From NCBI GenBank assembly GCA_947251855.1, contig CAMXUZ010000150.1, positions 1 through 21,511 of the forward strand: a stretch of DNA of 21,511 bases, in the 5' to 3' direction. How positions within the stretch are numbered: position 1 is the stretch's first letter; every line of letters begins with the position of its first letter. The translations under genes and the position numbers were made by a program. The stretch is from an uncultured Ruaniaceae bacterium (GTDB taxonomy: Bacteria > Actinomycetota > Actinomycetes > Actinomycetales > Beutenbergiaceae). The notes under the pieces were generated by a model, which had not been told where the DNA came from, searched no databases, and worked only from the letters and a program-made list of their open reading frames with translations. Below are positions 7,981 to 15,610 of this stretch, one piece after another.

Positions 7981-7996
7981 AATGTTTGCGCTCACA
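7981..7996 (-). promoter_or_regulatory. LacI-family operator (copy 2), beta-galactosidase promoter
   Basis: The reverse complement reads TGTGAGCGCAAACATT, identical over 16 bases to the operator at 2798-2813. On the minus strand it begins at the last base of the GATAAT -10 element and covers the expected transcription start, the same placement as lacO1 in E. coli. It also lies 64 bases upstream of the LacI-family gene, so autoregulation is possible but not shown. Confidence 0.8.
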
Positions 7997-8001
7997 TTAT
8001 C
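7996..8001 (-). promoter_or_regulatory. -10 element of the beta-galactosidase promoter
   Basis: GATAAT on the minus strand matches five of six TATAAT positions and lies 37 bases before the beta-galactosidase ATG. The -35 region is poor (AGGTGA at a 17-base spacing). The operator starts immediately downstream. Confidence 0.5.
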
Positions 8002-8046
8002 TCAGACTGAACGGGAGTTCACCTAAGAAGCAGGCGGGTTGACCGC

Positions 8047-8052
8047 TACCAT
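8047..8052 (+). promoter_or_regulatory. -10 element for a leaderless LacI-family transcript
   Basis: TACCAT is followed by seven bases and then the ATG at 8060. This TAnnnT-N7-ATG layout is the usual signature of leaderless actinobacterial mRNAs. No Shine-Dalgarno sequence precedes this start, which supports the reading. No convincing -35 was found. Confidence 0.5.
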
Positions 8053-8059
8053 TAGTCAC

Positions 8060-9079
8060 ATGGGTTCGAAACACTTGCCGCCGGCTCGCGGCGCGAATCA
8101 GGCCGACGTCGCCCGCCGTGCTGGCGTCTCGACGCAAACGGTCTCCCGGGTGATCTCCGGGCAGCCCAACGTCCGTCCGGAAACGGCGCAGCGGGTGCTC
8201 GCTGCCGTGGAGGAGCTCGATTACCGGGTGAACCACGCCGCCTCTTCCCTCGCGTCGGGGCGCAGCAGGATCCTCGGGCTCGTCGTCGTTTCCACCAACC
8301 GCTACTCCTCCGCCGCCCTCAGCGTGGGCGTCGAGAAGGCCGCCGCCGAGCACGGCTACACGGTCACGACCGCAGCGGTCGCCGACCACACGAGTGCCGA
8401 GTCGGTTCTGCAAGCCTTCGATCGGCTCGAGCAACAAGGGGCTGAAGGGATCGTCGTCGGGGTTCCGATCCCGTTGGAATCCACCACGATGCGCACGCGC
8501 ATATCCCGGATGCCCACGATCCGCAGCGAGCACGCGGGTTTCGGGGAGGACGCACCGTTCGCCGTCGACCAGCACACGGTCTCCCGCCTCGCGGTGGAAC
8601 ACCTCCTGGAACTCGGCCACGAGACGGTATGGCACGTCACGGGCGAGGAGTCCTGGCAGGAAGCGAAGCAGCGCCGCGAGGGCTGGAAGGATGTGTTGCG
8701 CGCCCGTGGCATCGATCCGCCCCCGGAGATCCCCGGGGACTGGACGCCCGAATCGGGTTACCGCGCCGGCCGCACGATCGCCGCGATCCCCGATGTCACG
8801 GCCGTGTACGTCGGCAGCGATGAGATGGCATTCGGGCTACTGCGTGCGTTCCACGAGGCGGGTCGGCAGGTGCCGGAAGACATTTCGGTGGTGAGCGTCG
8901 ATGACATTTCACTCGCCGCCTACGCCGCCCCCGCCCTCACCACGGTGCGCCAACCGTTCCAGTCGCTGGGGCGCGCCGCGGCCCTGCGCGTGATCTCCCG
9001 GATCGAGGGCGACCTCGAGGTCGATATCCCCCCGACCGAACCCACCTTGGTGGTGCGCAGCTCGACCGCGGCCCGCTAG
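8060..9079 (+). CDS. LacI/GalR-family transcriptional regulator
   Basis: A 339-residue repressor-type regulator. The helix-turn-helix spans about residues 13-60 (QADVARRAGVSTQTVSRVISG, shown here without its flanks), followed by the hinge-helix region DYRVNHAASSLASGRS. The periplasmic-binding-protein-like sensor domain includes GSDEMAFGLLRAF and SVVSVDDISLAAYAAPALTTVRQP, so the family's C-terminal subdomain is complete. The recognition helix reads T25-Q26-T27-V28-S29-R30; Q and R match the LacI residues Q18 and R22. The start is the ATG at 8060; a TTG seven codons earlier is less likely. It is divergent from the GH35 gene and probably represses both that gene and the importer at 2896-6111 through the two identical operators. 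The inducer is presumably a galactoside. Its stop overlaps the stop of the convergent poxB gene in CTAG. Confidence 0.9.
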   Translation: MGSKHLPPARGANQADVARRAGVSTQTVSRVISGQPNVRPETAQRVLAAVEELDYRVNHAASSLASGRSRILGLVVVSTNRYSSAALSVGVEKAAAEHGYTVTTAAVADHTSAESVLQAFDRLEQQGAEGIVVGVPIPLESTTMRTRISRMPTIRSEHAGFGEDAPFAVDQHTVSRLAVEHLLELGHETVWHVTGEESWQEAKQRREGWKDVLRARGIDPPPEIPGDWTPESGYRAGRTIAAIPDVTAVYVGSDEMAFGLLRAFHEAGRQVPEDISVVSVDDISLAAYAAPALTTVRQPFQSLGRAAALRVISRIEGDLEVDIPPTEPTLVVRSSTAAR

Positions 9080-10794
9080 CGGCTGTTGATGAATTCCTTC
9101 GATTTCGCGATCGCGAAACCCCACACGTCTCCCGCGCTCACCTTCGGCGGCAGCGATACCTCTTCGGGGTTGGTCCGCACGTCGATGAGCACCGGACCGC
9201 TGCGGGCAAGCGCCTCGGGCAACTGGTCGTGAAGCTCGCGGGGGTCATCGATGACAACTGAATCCAGCCCCATCGCGGCGGCGACCGCAGCGAAGTCCGG
9301 ATTATCGAGATCGGTCCCGAACATTGGCAGCCCGCCCTGGTTCTGCTCCAGTTTCACCATGCCCAGACTGCCGTTGTTGAACACGACGACCTTGACCGGC
9401 AGCCGGTAAGTCACGGCTGTGCGCAGATCCCCGAGCAGCATCATCAACCCACCGTCCCCGGAGCAGGCGATGACTTCGCGGCCCGGTTCGAGCATTTGTG
9501 CGCCGAGAGCCTGCGGCATCGCGTTGGCCATCGAGCCGAGGTTGAAGGAGCCCAGAAGCCGCCGCTCGTTATCGAAGGACACGAAACGCGAGACCCAGGC
9601 GGTGCACATGCCGGTGTCGACGGTGAAGATCGCATCGGCACTCGCGTGGGCGTCGAGTGCCTTCGCGACCGCTTCCGGGCGGATCAGATCGTCGGGATTG
9701 TCGAGCGCACCCCGCAACTTGCGTAAGACTCCCGCCTTCGGCGGTTCGGTGAGGTGCTGTTGGGAGGTGCACCATTTCGCATACGCCTTGCGGGCGTTGT
9801 CCAGGTGGGCGGAATCGCCGACCTCGCTCAGGCGCGGCAAGAGCAGATCGAGGGTGGGGGCCGCGTGGCCGATGAGCGCATGGTCCACGTGCACTCGCCG
9901 CCCGATGTGTTCGGCACGGGTGTCCAGTTGGACCACGGTCTTTCCCTGCGGGTACCACTCGCGATACGGAAAGTCGGTGCCGAGGAGAACGAGCACGTCG
10001 GCGTCGTCGAGCGCGGCGGCGGCAGCCGGGTTGCCTAACAACCCGGTCTGCCCCACCTGATAAGGGTTATCACGCTCCAACCCTTCCTTGCCCTTGAGCG
10101 TCACCACCATCGGAGCCTGCAGTTTCTGCGCGAGCTCGAGCACCTGGGCGCGGGCGCCGCGGGCGCCCATTCCGACGAGCAGGCTCACTTTCTCGCCCGC
10201 ATCGATCGCGGAAGCCGCGGCGTGGATCTGGGCATCGGAGGCAGGCGTGGCGGCGGCGGTCGGCGCGAACCGGGGCGGAGCGACGTCGCCGGAAATCTCC
10301 TGCGAGCCGACGTCGCCGGGGATGGTGAGAACGGAAACACCCGGTTTCGCGATCGCCGCGTTGACCGCGTGCTCGAGCACGTGCGGCATCTGGTTCACGG
10401 AGGTGAGTGAGCGAGCGAACTCCGCGACATCGGAGAAGAGGACGTCGTTGTTCACCTCTTGGAAGAAGTCGCTGCCGATCTCGGCACTGGGCACCTGCCC
10501 GCAGATGGCAAGAATCGGGGCGTGAGACTTCTTCGCGTCGTAGAGTCCGTTGAGCAGGTGGATCGAGCCGGGGCCGACGGTCCCCATGCATACTCCGAGC
10601 CTCCCGGTGAGTTGGGCCTGCGCCCCGGCAGCGAAGGCCGCCGCTTCCTCGTGGCGGACCCCGACCCAATCGATACTCTCGTGGCGGCGGATCGCGTCCG
10701 TTATCGGGTTCAACGCGTCGCCCACGACGCCCCACACGTGTGTGACTCCGTGACGGGCGAGGGCGTTAACGATCGTTTCGGCAATGGTGGACAC
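9076..10794 (-). CDS. poxB: Pyruvate dehydrogenase (quinone)/pyruvate oxidase, ThDP-dependent
   Basis: A 572-residue ThDP enzyme of the PoxB group, which converts pyruvate to acetate and CO2 and passes electrons through FAD to quinone. The N-terminal pyrimidine-binding domain has the catalytic glutamate E49 in RHEEAAAFAAGAQAQLTG and the segment GTVGPGSIHLLNGLYDA. The middle FAD-type domain has PMVVTLKGKEGLERDNPYQVG and LLGTDFPYREWYP. The C-terminal ThDP-Mg motif runs from D447 in GDGG to N473-N474. The start is the GTG at 10792-10794, preceded by GAAGGGAGA at a normal distance; a 44-codon upstream extension lacks family likeness. Compared with E. coli PoxB as I remember it, the sequence stops at the equivalent of the ISGR residues and lacks the last 14 or so residues that bind membrane lipid. 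Acetolactate synthase is excluded by the PoxB-specific segments. Confidence 0.88.
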   Translation of the reverse strand: MSTIAETIVNALARHGVTHVWGVVGDALNPITDAIRRHESIDWVGVRHEEAAAFAAGAQAQLTGRLGVCMGTVGPGSIHLLNGLYDAKKSHAPILAICGQVPSAEIGSDFFQEVNNDVLFSDVAEFARSLTSVNQMPHVLEHAVNAAIAKPGVSVLTIPGDVGSQEISGDVAPPRFAPTAAATPASDAQIHAAASAIDAGEKVSLLVGMGARGARAQVLELAQKLQAPMVVTLKGKEGLERDNPYQVGQTGLLGNPAAAAALDDADVLVLLGTDFPYREWYPQGKTVVQLDTRAEHIGRRVHVDHALIGHAAPTLDLLLPRLSEVGDSAHLDNARKAYAKWCTSQQHLTEPPKAGVLRKLRGALDNPDDLIRPEAVAKALDAHASADAIFTVDTGMCTAWVSRFVSFDNERRLLGSFNLGSMANAMPQALGAQMLEPGREVIACSGDGGLMMLLGDLRTAVTYRLPVKVVVFNNGSLGMVKLEQNQGGLPMFGTDLDNPDFAAVAAAMGLDSVVIDDPRELHDQLPEALARSGPVLIDVRTNPEEVSLPPKVSAGDVWGFAIAKSKEFINSR

Positions 10795-10889
10795 GGGTGT
10801 CTCCCTTCCGGCGGGTGTCGAAGCAGCGTCACAGACTCCGCCCGCCCCGGGGAAGGGGTTGACGGAGCTGCGGCTGCTACCGGGTGCGG

Positions 10890-10895
10890 TAAACT
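10890..10895 (+). promoter_or_regulatory. -10 element for a leaderless SGNH-hydrolase transcript
   Basis: TAAACT followed by seven bases and the ATG at 10903 again fits a leaderless arrangement, and no ribosome site is visible. TTGACG at 10859-10864 lies 25 bases upstream, too far for a standard -35. Confidence 0.5.
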
Positions 10896-10902
10896 TCCCC
10901 GA

Positions 10903-11595
10903 ATGGTTGACCTGGAAACGCTCCACTCACACGTCGAGGACGAGGCTCCCCTCACCTGGGTCATCACGGGCGACTCGATCACCCATGGCCTCCGGCACAC
11001 CGATGGCGCTCGCGCCTACGCCGACCACCTGCACGAGATCATTCGCGGCGACCTCGCCCGGTACCGCGATGCGCTGGTGAACACGGCGATCTCGGGAAGC
11101 AGAATCACCGACCTCCTCGGCGATTTCGATCGCCGGGTGGCCGACTGGTCGCCGCAGATCGTCACCTTGATGATCGGCACGAACGATTGCGCGGTCACCG
11201 ACGAGGCGCCGCGAGTGGAACCGGAGGAGTTCGCGCGCGAGGTGCAGGAGTTTGTTTCGCGGGTGCGGTCCCTCGGGGCGGTACCGGTGCTGCAGACCCC
11301 GCCGCCGGTCGACGCGGCGAACGCGCAGACGCGCAGCCGGATCGCCGATTTCGCCCAGGCGGTGCGGGATGTCGCGCAGGTGCAGGGGACCATCCTCGTC
11401 GACCACTTCACGCGGTTCCTATCCCTCGGCGGTGAGGACTTCCCCTGGGCGCTCCTCGGGGACCCGTTTCACCCCGGCGCCCTCGGCCACGCCGCGCTGA
11501 CCGTGGAACTCGCCCGTGTTCTCGGTTTGGAGAGCGCCCCGACCGTGCACCGGTTGCGCAGCGCGGTCGAGGCCCGCGGCTACATTTTCACGTGA
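10903..11595 (+). CDS. SGNH/GDSL-family hydrolase
   Basis: A 230-residue esterase/lipase-type hydrolase without a signal peptide, so probably cytoplasmic. Block I is GDSITHG with the nucleophile S25; block II is the glycine in TAISGSR (G65); block III is GTNDC with N94; block V is DPFHPGALGH with D187 and H190. The catalytic triad S25-D187-H190 and the oxyanion hole residues are all present. The frame is open 148 codons upstream, but that part overlaps the poxB promoter and gene in antisense and looks like chance coding. The ATG at 10903, spaced seven bases from a TAAACT -10 element, is chosen. It is divergent from poxB with a 108-base intergenic region. The substrate (acetylated sugar, lipid or thioester) cannot be told from sequence. 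Confidence 0.87.
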   Translation: MVDLETLHSHVEDEAPLTWVITGDSITHGLRHTDGARAYADHLHEIIRGDLARYRDALVNTAISGSRITDLLGDFDRRVADWSPQIVTLMIGTNDCAVTDEAPRVEPEEFAREVQEFVSRVRSLGAVPVLQTPPPVDAANAQTRSRIADFAQAVRDVAQVQGTILVDHFTRFLSLGGEDFPWALLGDPFHPGALGHAALTVELARVLGLESAPTVHRLRSAVEARGYIFT

Positions 11596-11673
11596 GCCTC
11601 CATCGAATGGTTGAGACGGATTTCCATGGCTTAGGGGACGTTCCCGGCGCATAAAAACAGTGGACTGGTTGGC

Positions 11674-13740
11674 ATGAAGTTGTCATCTTTGCCCCGTGCC
11701 CTCACCTCCCGAAAAGGTGCCTGGGCGAGCCTCGGCCTCGCCCTGCTCGTCGTCCTCGCTCTGTTCGGGACGCTCTCCAGCGTCGATGCCCCGAGCGCGG
11801 GCAGCGATCCCGCTCCAACCGATTCCGAATCAGCCGCCGTCGAGAAGCTCCTGAGTGAATTCCCCGGCGCGGAAGAACAATCCGTCCTCATCGTCCTCTC
11901 CCCCGAACACTCCGGAACGCTCACCAGCGAGGACGAGGCCGCGATCGACGACCTCCAAACCGCCCTCGCCCACGATCACGAACTCAGCGGACCGATGGTG
12001 TCGGAGGATGAACGCGCCGCGCTCCTCATCTCCCCGATCACCGTCGGCGCCGATAACACCGAGACGTCGACGATCATCGGCGACCTTCGCGAGGAGATCG
12101 CGAGCGCGAACGTGCCGCTCACCGTCCACGTGACGGGCGGGCCCGCGTTCGGGGCGGACATCGCCGGCGCGTTCGACGGCGCCGACCTCACCCTGCTCCT
12201 CGTGACGATCGCGATCGTGGCGGCGCTGCTCATCTTCACCTACCGCTCCCCCGTGCTGTGGCTCATCCCGCTCATCGTCGTGGCGATCGCCGATCGTGCG
12301 GCGTCGATCCTCACGAACGTTGCCGGTAGCGCGTTCGACCTGCAGTTCGATGCCGGGATCATCTCGGTGCTCGTCTTCGGCGCCGGCACGAACTACGCGC
12401 TGCTCCTCATCTCCCGCTACCGTGAGGAGCTCCACCGCCACACCGACCACCGCGCCGCCCTCGCCCAGGCCTGGCGACGGACGATTCCCGCGATCCTCGC
12501 CTCCAACGTCACCGTCATCCTTTCGCTCGCGACCCTCGCATTCGCCGCCATTCCCGGCACCCGCGGGCTCGGCATCGCCTCAGCGATCGGGCTCGCGATC
12601 GCGCTCATCGCCGCGGTGTTCCTGCTCCCGCCGGCGCTTGCCATCAGCGGCCGACGCGTGTTCTGGCCCCGGGTTCCCCAGGTGGGGACGCCCGTCAACG
12701 CGGGCCGGTTCTGGCGCACGCTCGCCGAGGGAGTCTCCGCGCGCCCCAGCCGCTCCCTCGCCGCAGGGCTCGCCCTACTCGCGGTCATGGCAACCGGCCT
12801 CATCGGTACGGGCATCGGGCTCACCCAGATGGAGAAGTTCCGCGTGCCCTCCGACTCTGCTGACGGGCTCGAGGTGCTCGCCGAGCACTTCGATGCCGGG
12901 GAGGCCCAACCGATCGTGCTCCTCACCGAAACCCCCGAGACCACCGCGGCGCTCGTCGAGGGAACCGATGGCGTTCTGCGCCTCCGGGAGGATCGTCACC
13001 ACGGCGGGCGCACCGAACTCATCGTCACCCCCGAATCCGCCCCGGGCAGCCCCGAGACGCTCGAACTCGTGCGCGACCTCCGGGCGGAGATCGCCGAGTC
13101 CGCGGACGCCGAGGCGCTCGTTGGGGGAGGTCCGGCGACGGACGTCGATGCCCGCGAGGGCAACCTGCGCGATCTGCTCCTCGTGGCCCCGCTCATCCTC
13201 GCGGTGAGTTTCCTCGTGCTCGCGGTGCTGCTTCGCTCACTGCTCGCCCCGGTCCTCCTCCTTGCGATCAACATCATCTCCGCCGCCGCCGCGATCGGCG
13301 CCGGGGCGTGGCTCGGCCAGTTCGTGTTCGGGTTGAGCAACCTGGATCTGCAGGTGCCCCTCATGTCCTTCCTGTTCCTCGTCGCCCTCGGGATCGACTA
13401 CACGATCTTCCTCGTCCACCGGGCCCGGACCGAGGTCGGCGCGGTCGGGACCCGCACGGCGATGATCCACGCGGTCGAAGGTACCGGCGCGGTCATCACC
13501 AGCGCCGGCCTCGTCCTCGCCGGAGTGTTCGCCGCGCTCGGCGTGCTGCCGCTGGTGACGCTGGGCCAGTTGGGGCTCATCGTTGGCCTGGGCGTGATCA
13601 TCGATACGATTGTGGTCCGCACCATTCTCGTGCCGGCGCTGTTCGCGATCGGCGGCGAGAAGATGTGGTGGCCCGGGAAACCCCGAACGAAGGAACCTGA
13701 ACTCGTGGAAGATCACGCCGGTGAACTCGCCTCGCACTGA
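11674..13740 (+). CDS. MMPL/RND-family membrane transporter
   Basis: A 688-residue exporter with the duplicated RND layout. There is one helix at about residues 15-33, a first extracytoplasmic loop to about 168, five helices to about 330, a seventh helix around 362-384, a second loop to about 500 and five more helices to about 668. The C-terminal half carries the proton-relay motif GIDYTIFLVHRAR with D575-Y576. The equivalent in the N-terminal half is GAGTNYALLLISRYREEL with N240-Y241, where members of this family usually have Asp-Tyr. MMPL proteins export lipids or drugs or act as accessory transporters; the substrate here is unknown. The ATG at 11674 has only a weak ribosome site. The 3' end overlaps the sensor-kinase gene by 20 bases if that gene starts at the GTG, so transporter and two-component system are likely cotranscribed. 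Confidence 0.88.
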   Translation: MKLSSLPRALTSRKGAWASLGLALLVVLALFGTLSSVDAPSAGSDPAPTDSESAAVEKLLSEFPGAEEQSVLIVLSPEHSGTLTSEDEAAIDDLQTALAHDHELSGPMVSEDERAALLISPITVGADNTETSTIIGDLREEIASANVPLTVHVTGGPAFGADIAGAFDGADLTLLLVTIAIVAALLIFTYRSPVLWLIPLIVVAIADRAASILTNVAGSAFDLQFDAGIISVLVFGAGTNYALLLISRYREELHRHTDHRAALAQAWRRTIPAILASNVTVILSLATLAFAAIPGTRGLGIASAIGLAIALIAAVFLLPPALAISGRRVFWPRVPQVGTPVNAGRFWRTLAEGVSARPSRSLAAGLALLAVMATGLIGTGIGLTQMEKFRVPSDSADGLEVLAEHFDAGEAQPIVLLTETPETTAALVEGTDGVLRLREDRHHGGRTELIVTPESAPGSPETLELVRDLRAEIAESADAEALVGGGPATDVDAREGNLRDLLLVAPLILAVSFLVLAVLLRSLLAPVLLLAINIISAAAAIGAGAWLGQFVFGLSNLDLQVPLMSFLFLVALGIDYTIFLVHRARTEVGAVGTRTAMIHAVEGTGAVITSAGLVLAGVFAALGVLPLVTLGQLGLIVGLGVIIDTIVVRTILVPALFAIGGEKMWWPGKPRTKEPELVEDHAGELASH

Positions 13741-14911
13741 CGCCGTCGACGCCAGCCTCACCGGCGAGGGGCGCGTTCGAGCGATGAGGATCGGCCAGCA
13801 CCTGCTGGCCGGTCTCCTCCTCGTCGTCGGCGTCGCCCGCGCGATCATGATGGGCGACGGCGTCGCAACAGTCATCGTTGCTGCCCTCGCCTTCACCGCC
13901 GCCTACTGGTACCCGGTGCTCGCTCGCCGCCCGGGTCAGCTCACCACCCCGGTATGGCTCGGGATCGTCACGGTCGTGTGGATCGGCGCGCTGCTGGCCT
14001 CGGCGGAGTTCGTGTGGCTCGCCTTCCTCCTCTGGCTCATCGCCGGCCAGGTGTTCGCCCTCGCCGCCGCGAGCGTGTATTCCGCGCTCGTGTTCGCCGT
14101 CGTCGTCGCCGCTCCGATCCTGCACGCGGGGACGACCTCGTACGCCGCCGTGATCGGCCCGCTCGTCGGGGCGGTGTTCGCGCTGGCGATCTCCCGCGGG
14201 TATCTCGCGTTACTCCGCGACGCCGCCTACCGCCAGGACCTGCTGCGGGCCTTGCACGAATCGAGCACCGACATGGCCGGGTTGCAGGACGAACTCGCGT
14301 TGACCCAGCGCCACGCGGGGGTCGTTGCCGAGCGGAGCCGGCTCGCCCGCGAGATCCACGACACGATCGCCCAGGATCTCTCCTCCATCCGGCTGCTGAG
14401 CAGAGCCGCCCTGGAGAGGGACTCCGGGCTGCGAGAATCGCTCGAGCAGGTGGAACGTCTCGCCGCACGCACGAGCCGGGAAGTGCGGGAGATCATCGCC
14501 GCGCTCACCCCGAAGGAACTCGAGGATCAGGCCCTGCCCGCCGCGCTGGAGAGGCTGGCCCAGCGGTTCGAGGAGGACTTCCGGGTGGAATTGCATATCG
14601 AGGAAATCCCCGGGCTGCCCGCCGAAAGTGAGGTTGCGTTGCTCCGGATGGCCCAATCGGCGCTCTCCAACGTGCGCCGCCACTCCGGCGCCGGGCGGGT
14701 GGGCCTGAGCCTGACCCAGGCGGGCGACTCGGTGCGGTTGGATGTCCGTGACGACGGCGTCGGTTTCGACCCGGGTTCGGCCCAAGGGTACGGGCTGCGG
14801 TTCATGACCGAACGTCTCGCCGGGCTCGGCGGCGGCCTCGAGGTGGAATCCTCCCCCGGCCAGGGCACCGCGATCAGCGCCCACGTCCCCATCAGTACGG
14901 TGTTGCCATGA
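13721..14911 (+). CDS. Sensor histidine kinase, HisKA_3 type (NarL/DesK group)
   Basis: A 396-residue membrane sensor kinase. Five or six helices fill about residues 25-165 with short connecting loops and no large extracellular domain. A coiled-coil-like linker ([20 protein letters not shown]) follows. The dimerisation box [18 protein letters not shown] has the phosphoacceptor H213, and the ATPase domain has the N-box-like segment [17 protein letters not shown] and the G-boxes DDGVGFDPG and [18 protein letters not shown]. The start is uncertain. The GTG at 13721 has GGAAGA eight bases before it and overlaps the MMPL gene by 20 bases; the ATG at 13784 would give 375 residues. The gene ends in an ATGA overlap with its response regulator. 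The compact membrane sensor suggests detection within or at the membrane; the signal is unknown. Confidence 0.9.
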   Translation: MNSPRTDAVDASLTGEGRVRAMRIGQHLLAGLLLVVGVARAIMMGDGVATVIVAALAFTAAYWYPVLARRPGQLTTPVWLGIVTVVWIGALLASAEFVWLAFLLWLIAGQVFALAAASVYSALVFAVVVAAPILHAGTTSYAAVIGPLVGAVFALAISRGYLALLRDAAYRQDLLRALHESSTDMAGLQDELALTQRHAGVVAERSRLAREIHDTIAQDLSSIRLLSRAALERDSGLRESLEQVERLAARTSREVREIIAALTPKELEDQALPAALERLAQRFEEDFRVELHIEEIPGLPAESEVALLRMAQSALSNVRRHSGAGRVGLSLTQAGDSVRLDVRDDGVGFDPGSAQGYGLRFMTERLAGLGGGLEVESSPGQGTAISAHVPISTVLP

Positions 14912-15525
14912 GAGTGCTCCTCGTTGATGACCATCCAGTGGTACGCGCCGGTCTGCGCGCTGTGCTCGAGGCGTCCGGGATCGACGTCGTCGCCGAAGCG
15001 GCCAGCGGGGAGGAAGCGCTGGAGCTCGCCGAGCAACTGCGGCCCGAAGTCGTGCTCTGCGACCTGCGGTTAGGGGAGGGCATCAATGGCGTGGAGGTGA
15101 CCGCCGCGTTGAATTCGCGGGCGGGAGGCCCCGCCGTCGTGATCCTGACGACCTACGACCGCGATTCGGAGCTTCTGGGCGCGATCGACGCCGGCGCGCT
15201 GGGGTACGTGCTCAAGGACGAACCACCCGAGCAGATCACCCGGGCGATCCATGCCGCGGCCTCCGGCAAGGTGCATCTCAGCCCGGAACATACGACCCGG
15301 GTGATGGCGGGGATGCGTTCGAACCGGCCCCGGCTCACGCCCCGGGAACGCGAGGTGCTCACGCTCCTTGCCACCGGGGCAACGAACAGCGAGATCGCCG
15401 ATTCGCTGTTCGTTTCTGAAGCCACGGTGAAGACTCACCTCGTGCACATCTTCGAAAAGCTTGACGTCACCTCCCGGGGGCAGGCGGTGCATGCGGGGCG
15501 CCGGGCAGGTCTCATCGATCAGTGA
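14908..15525 (+). CDS. Response regulator, NarL/LuxR type
   Basis: A 205-residue regulator. The receiver domain (1-120) has acidic residues D7-D8, the phosphoacceptor D52, T81/T82 and K103. The LuxR-type helix-turn-helix begins at about residue 143 ([22 protein letters not shown]) and includes the recognition helix around [13 protein letters not shown]. The ATG lies within the kinase stop (ATGA), so the two are coupled. It is the cognate partner of the kinase at 13721-14911. The target may be the upstream MMPL gene, the downstream nitrite-reductase pair, or both; the inverted repeat at 15579-15602 is a candidate binding site for the latter. This targeting is inferred. Confidence 0.93.
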   Translation: MRVLLVDDHPVVRAGLRAVLEASGIDVVAEAASGEEALELAEQLRPEVVLCDLRLGEGINGVEVTAALNSRAGGPAVVILTTYDRDSELLGAIDAGALGYVLKDEPPEQITRAIHAAASGKVHLSPEHTTRVMAGMRSNRPRLTPREREVLTLLATGATNSEIADSLFVSEATVKTHLVHIFEKLDVTSRGQAVHAGRRAGLIDQ

Positions 15526-15578
15526 TGCCTGCCGACTAGCGCGGCGAGCGGGACGGTCAAGGAGTCGAACGTCCTATT

Positions 15579-15602
15579 TTTACAACTTCTCGCTAGTGTA
15601 AA
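15579..15602 (+). promoter_or_regulatory. Inverted repeat TTTACA-N12-TGTAAA overlapping the promoter of the nitrite-reductase pair
   Basis: Exact arms TTTACA (15579-15584) and TGTAAA (15597-15602) lie in an AT-rich island between the response-regulator stop and the GTG at 15611. TAAATT at 15599-15604 fits a -10 element six bases before that GTG, which has no well-placed ribosome site, so transcription may be leaderless. The right arm overlaps the -10 element, as an operator would. Which regulator binds it is not known. Confidence 0.5.
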
Positions 15603-15610
15603 TTGAAGGT

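Noticed and set aside
10459..10902. An N-terminal extension of the SGNH hydrolase
   Set aside because: It runs antisense through poxB and its promoter region and carries no hydrolase motif; the ATG at 10903 fits a leaderless start.
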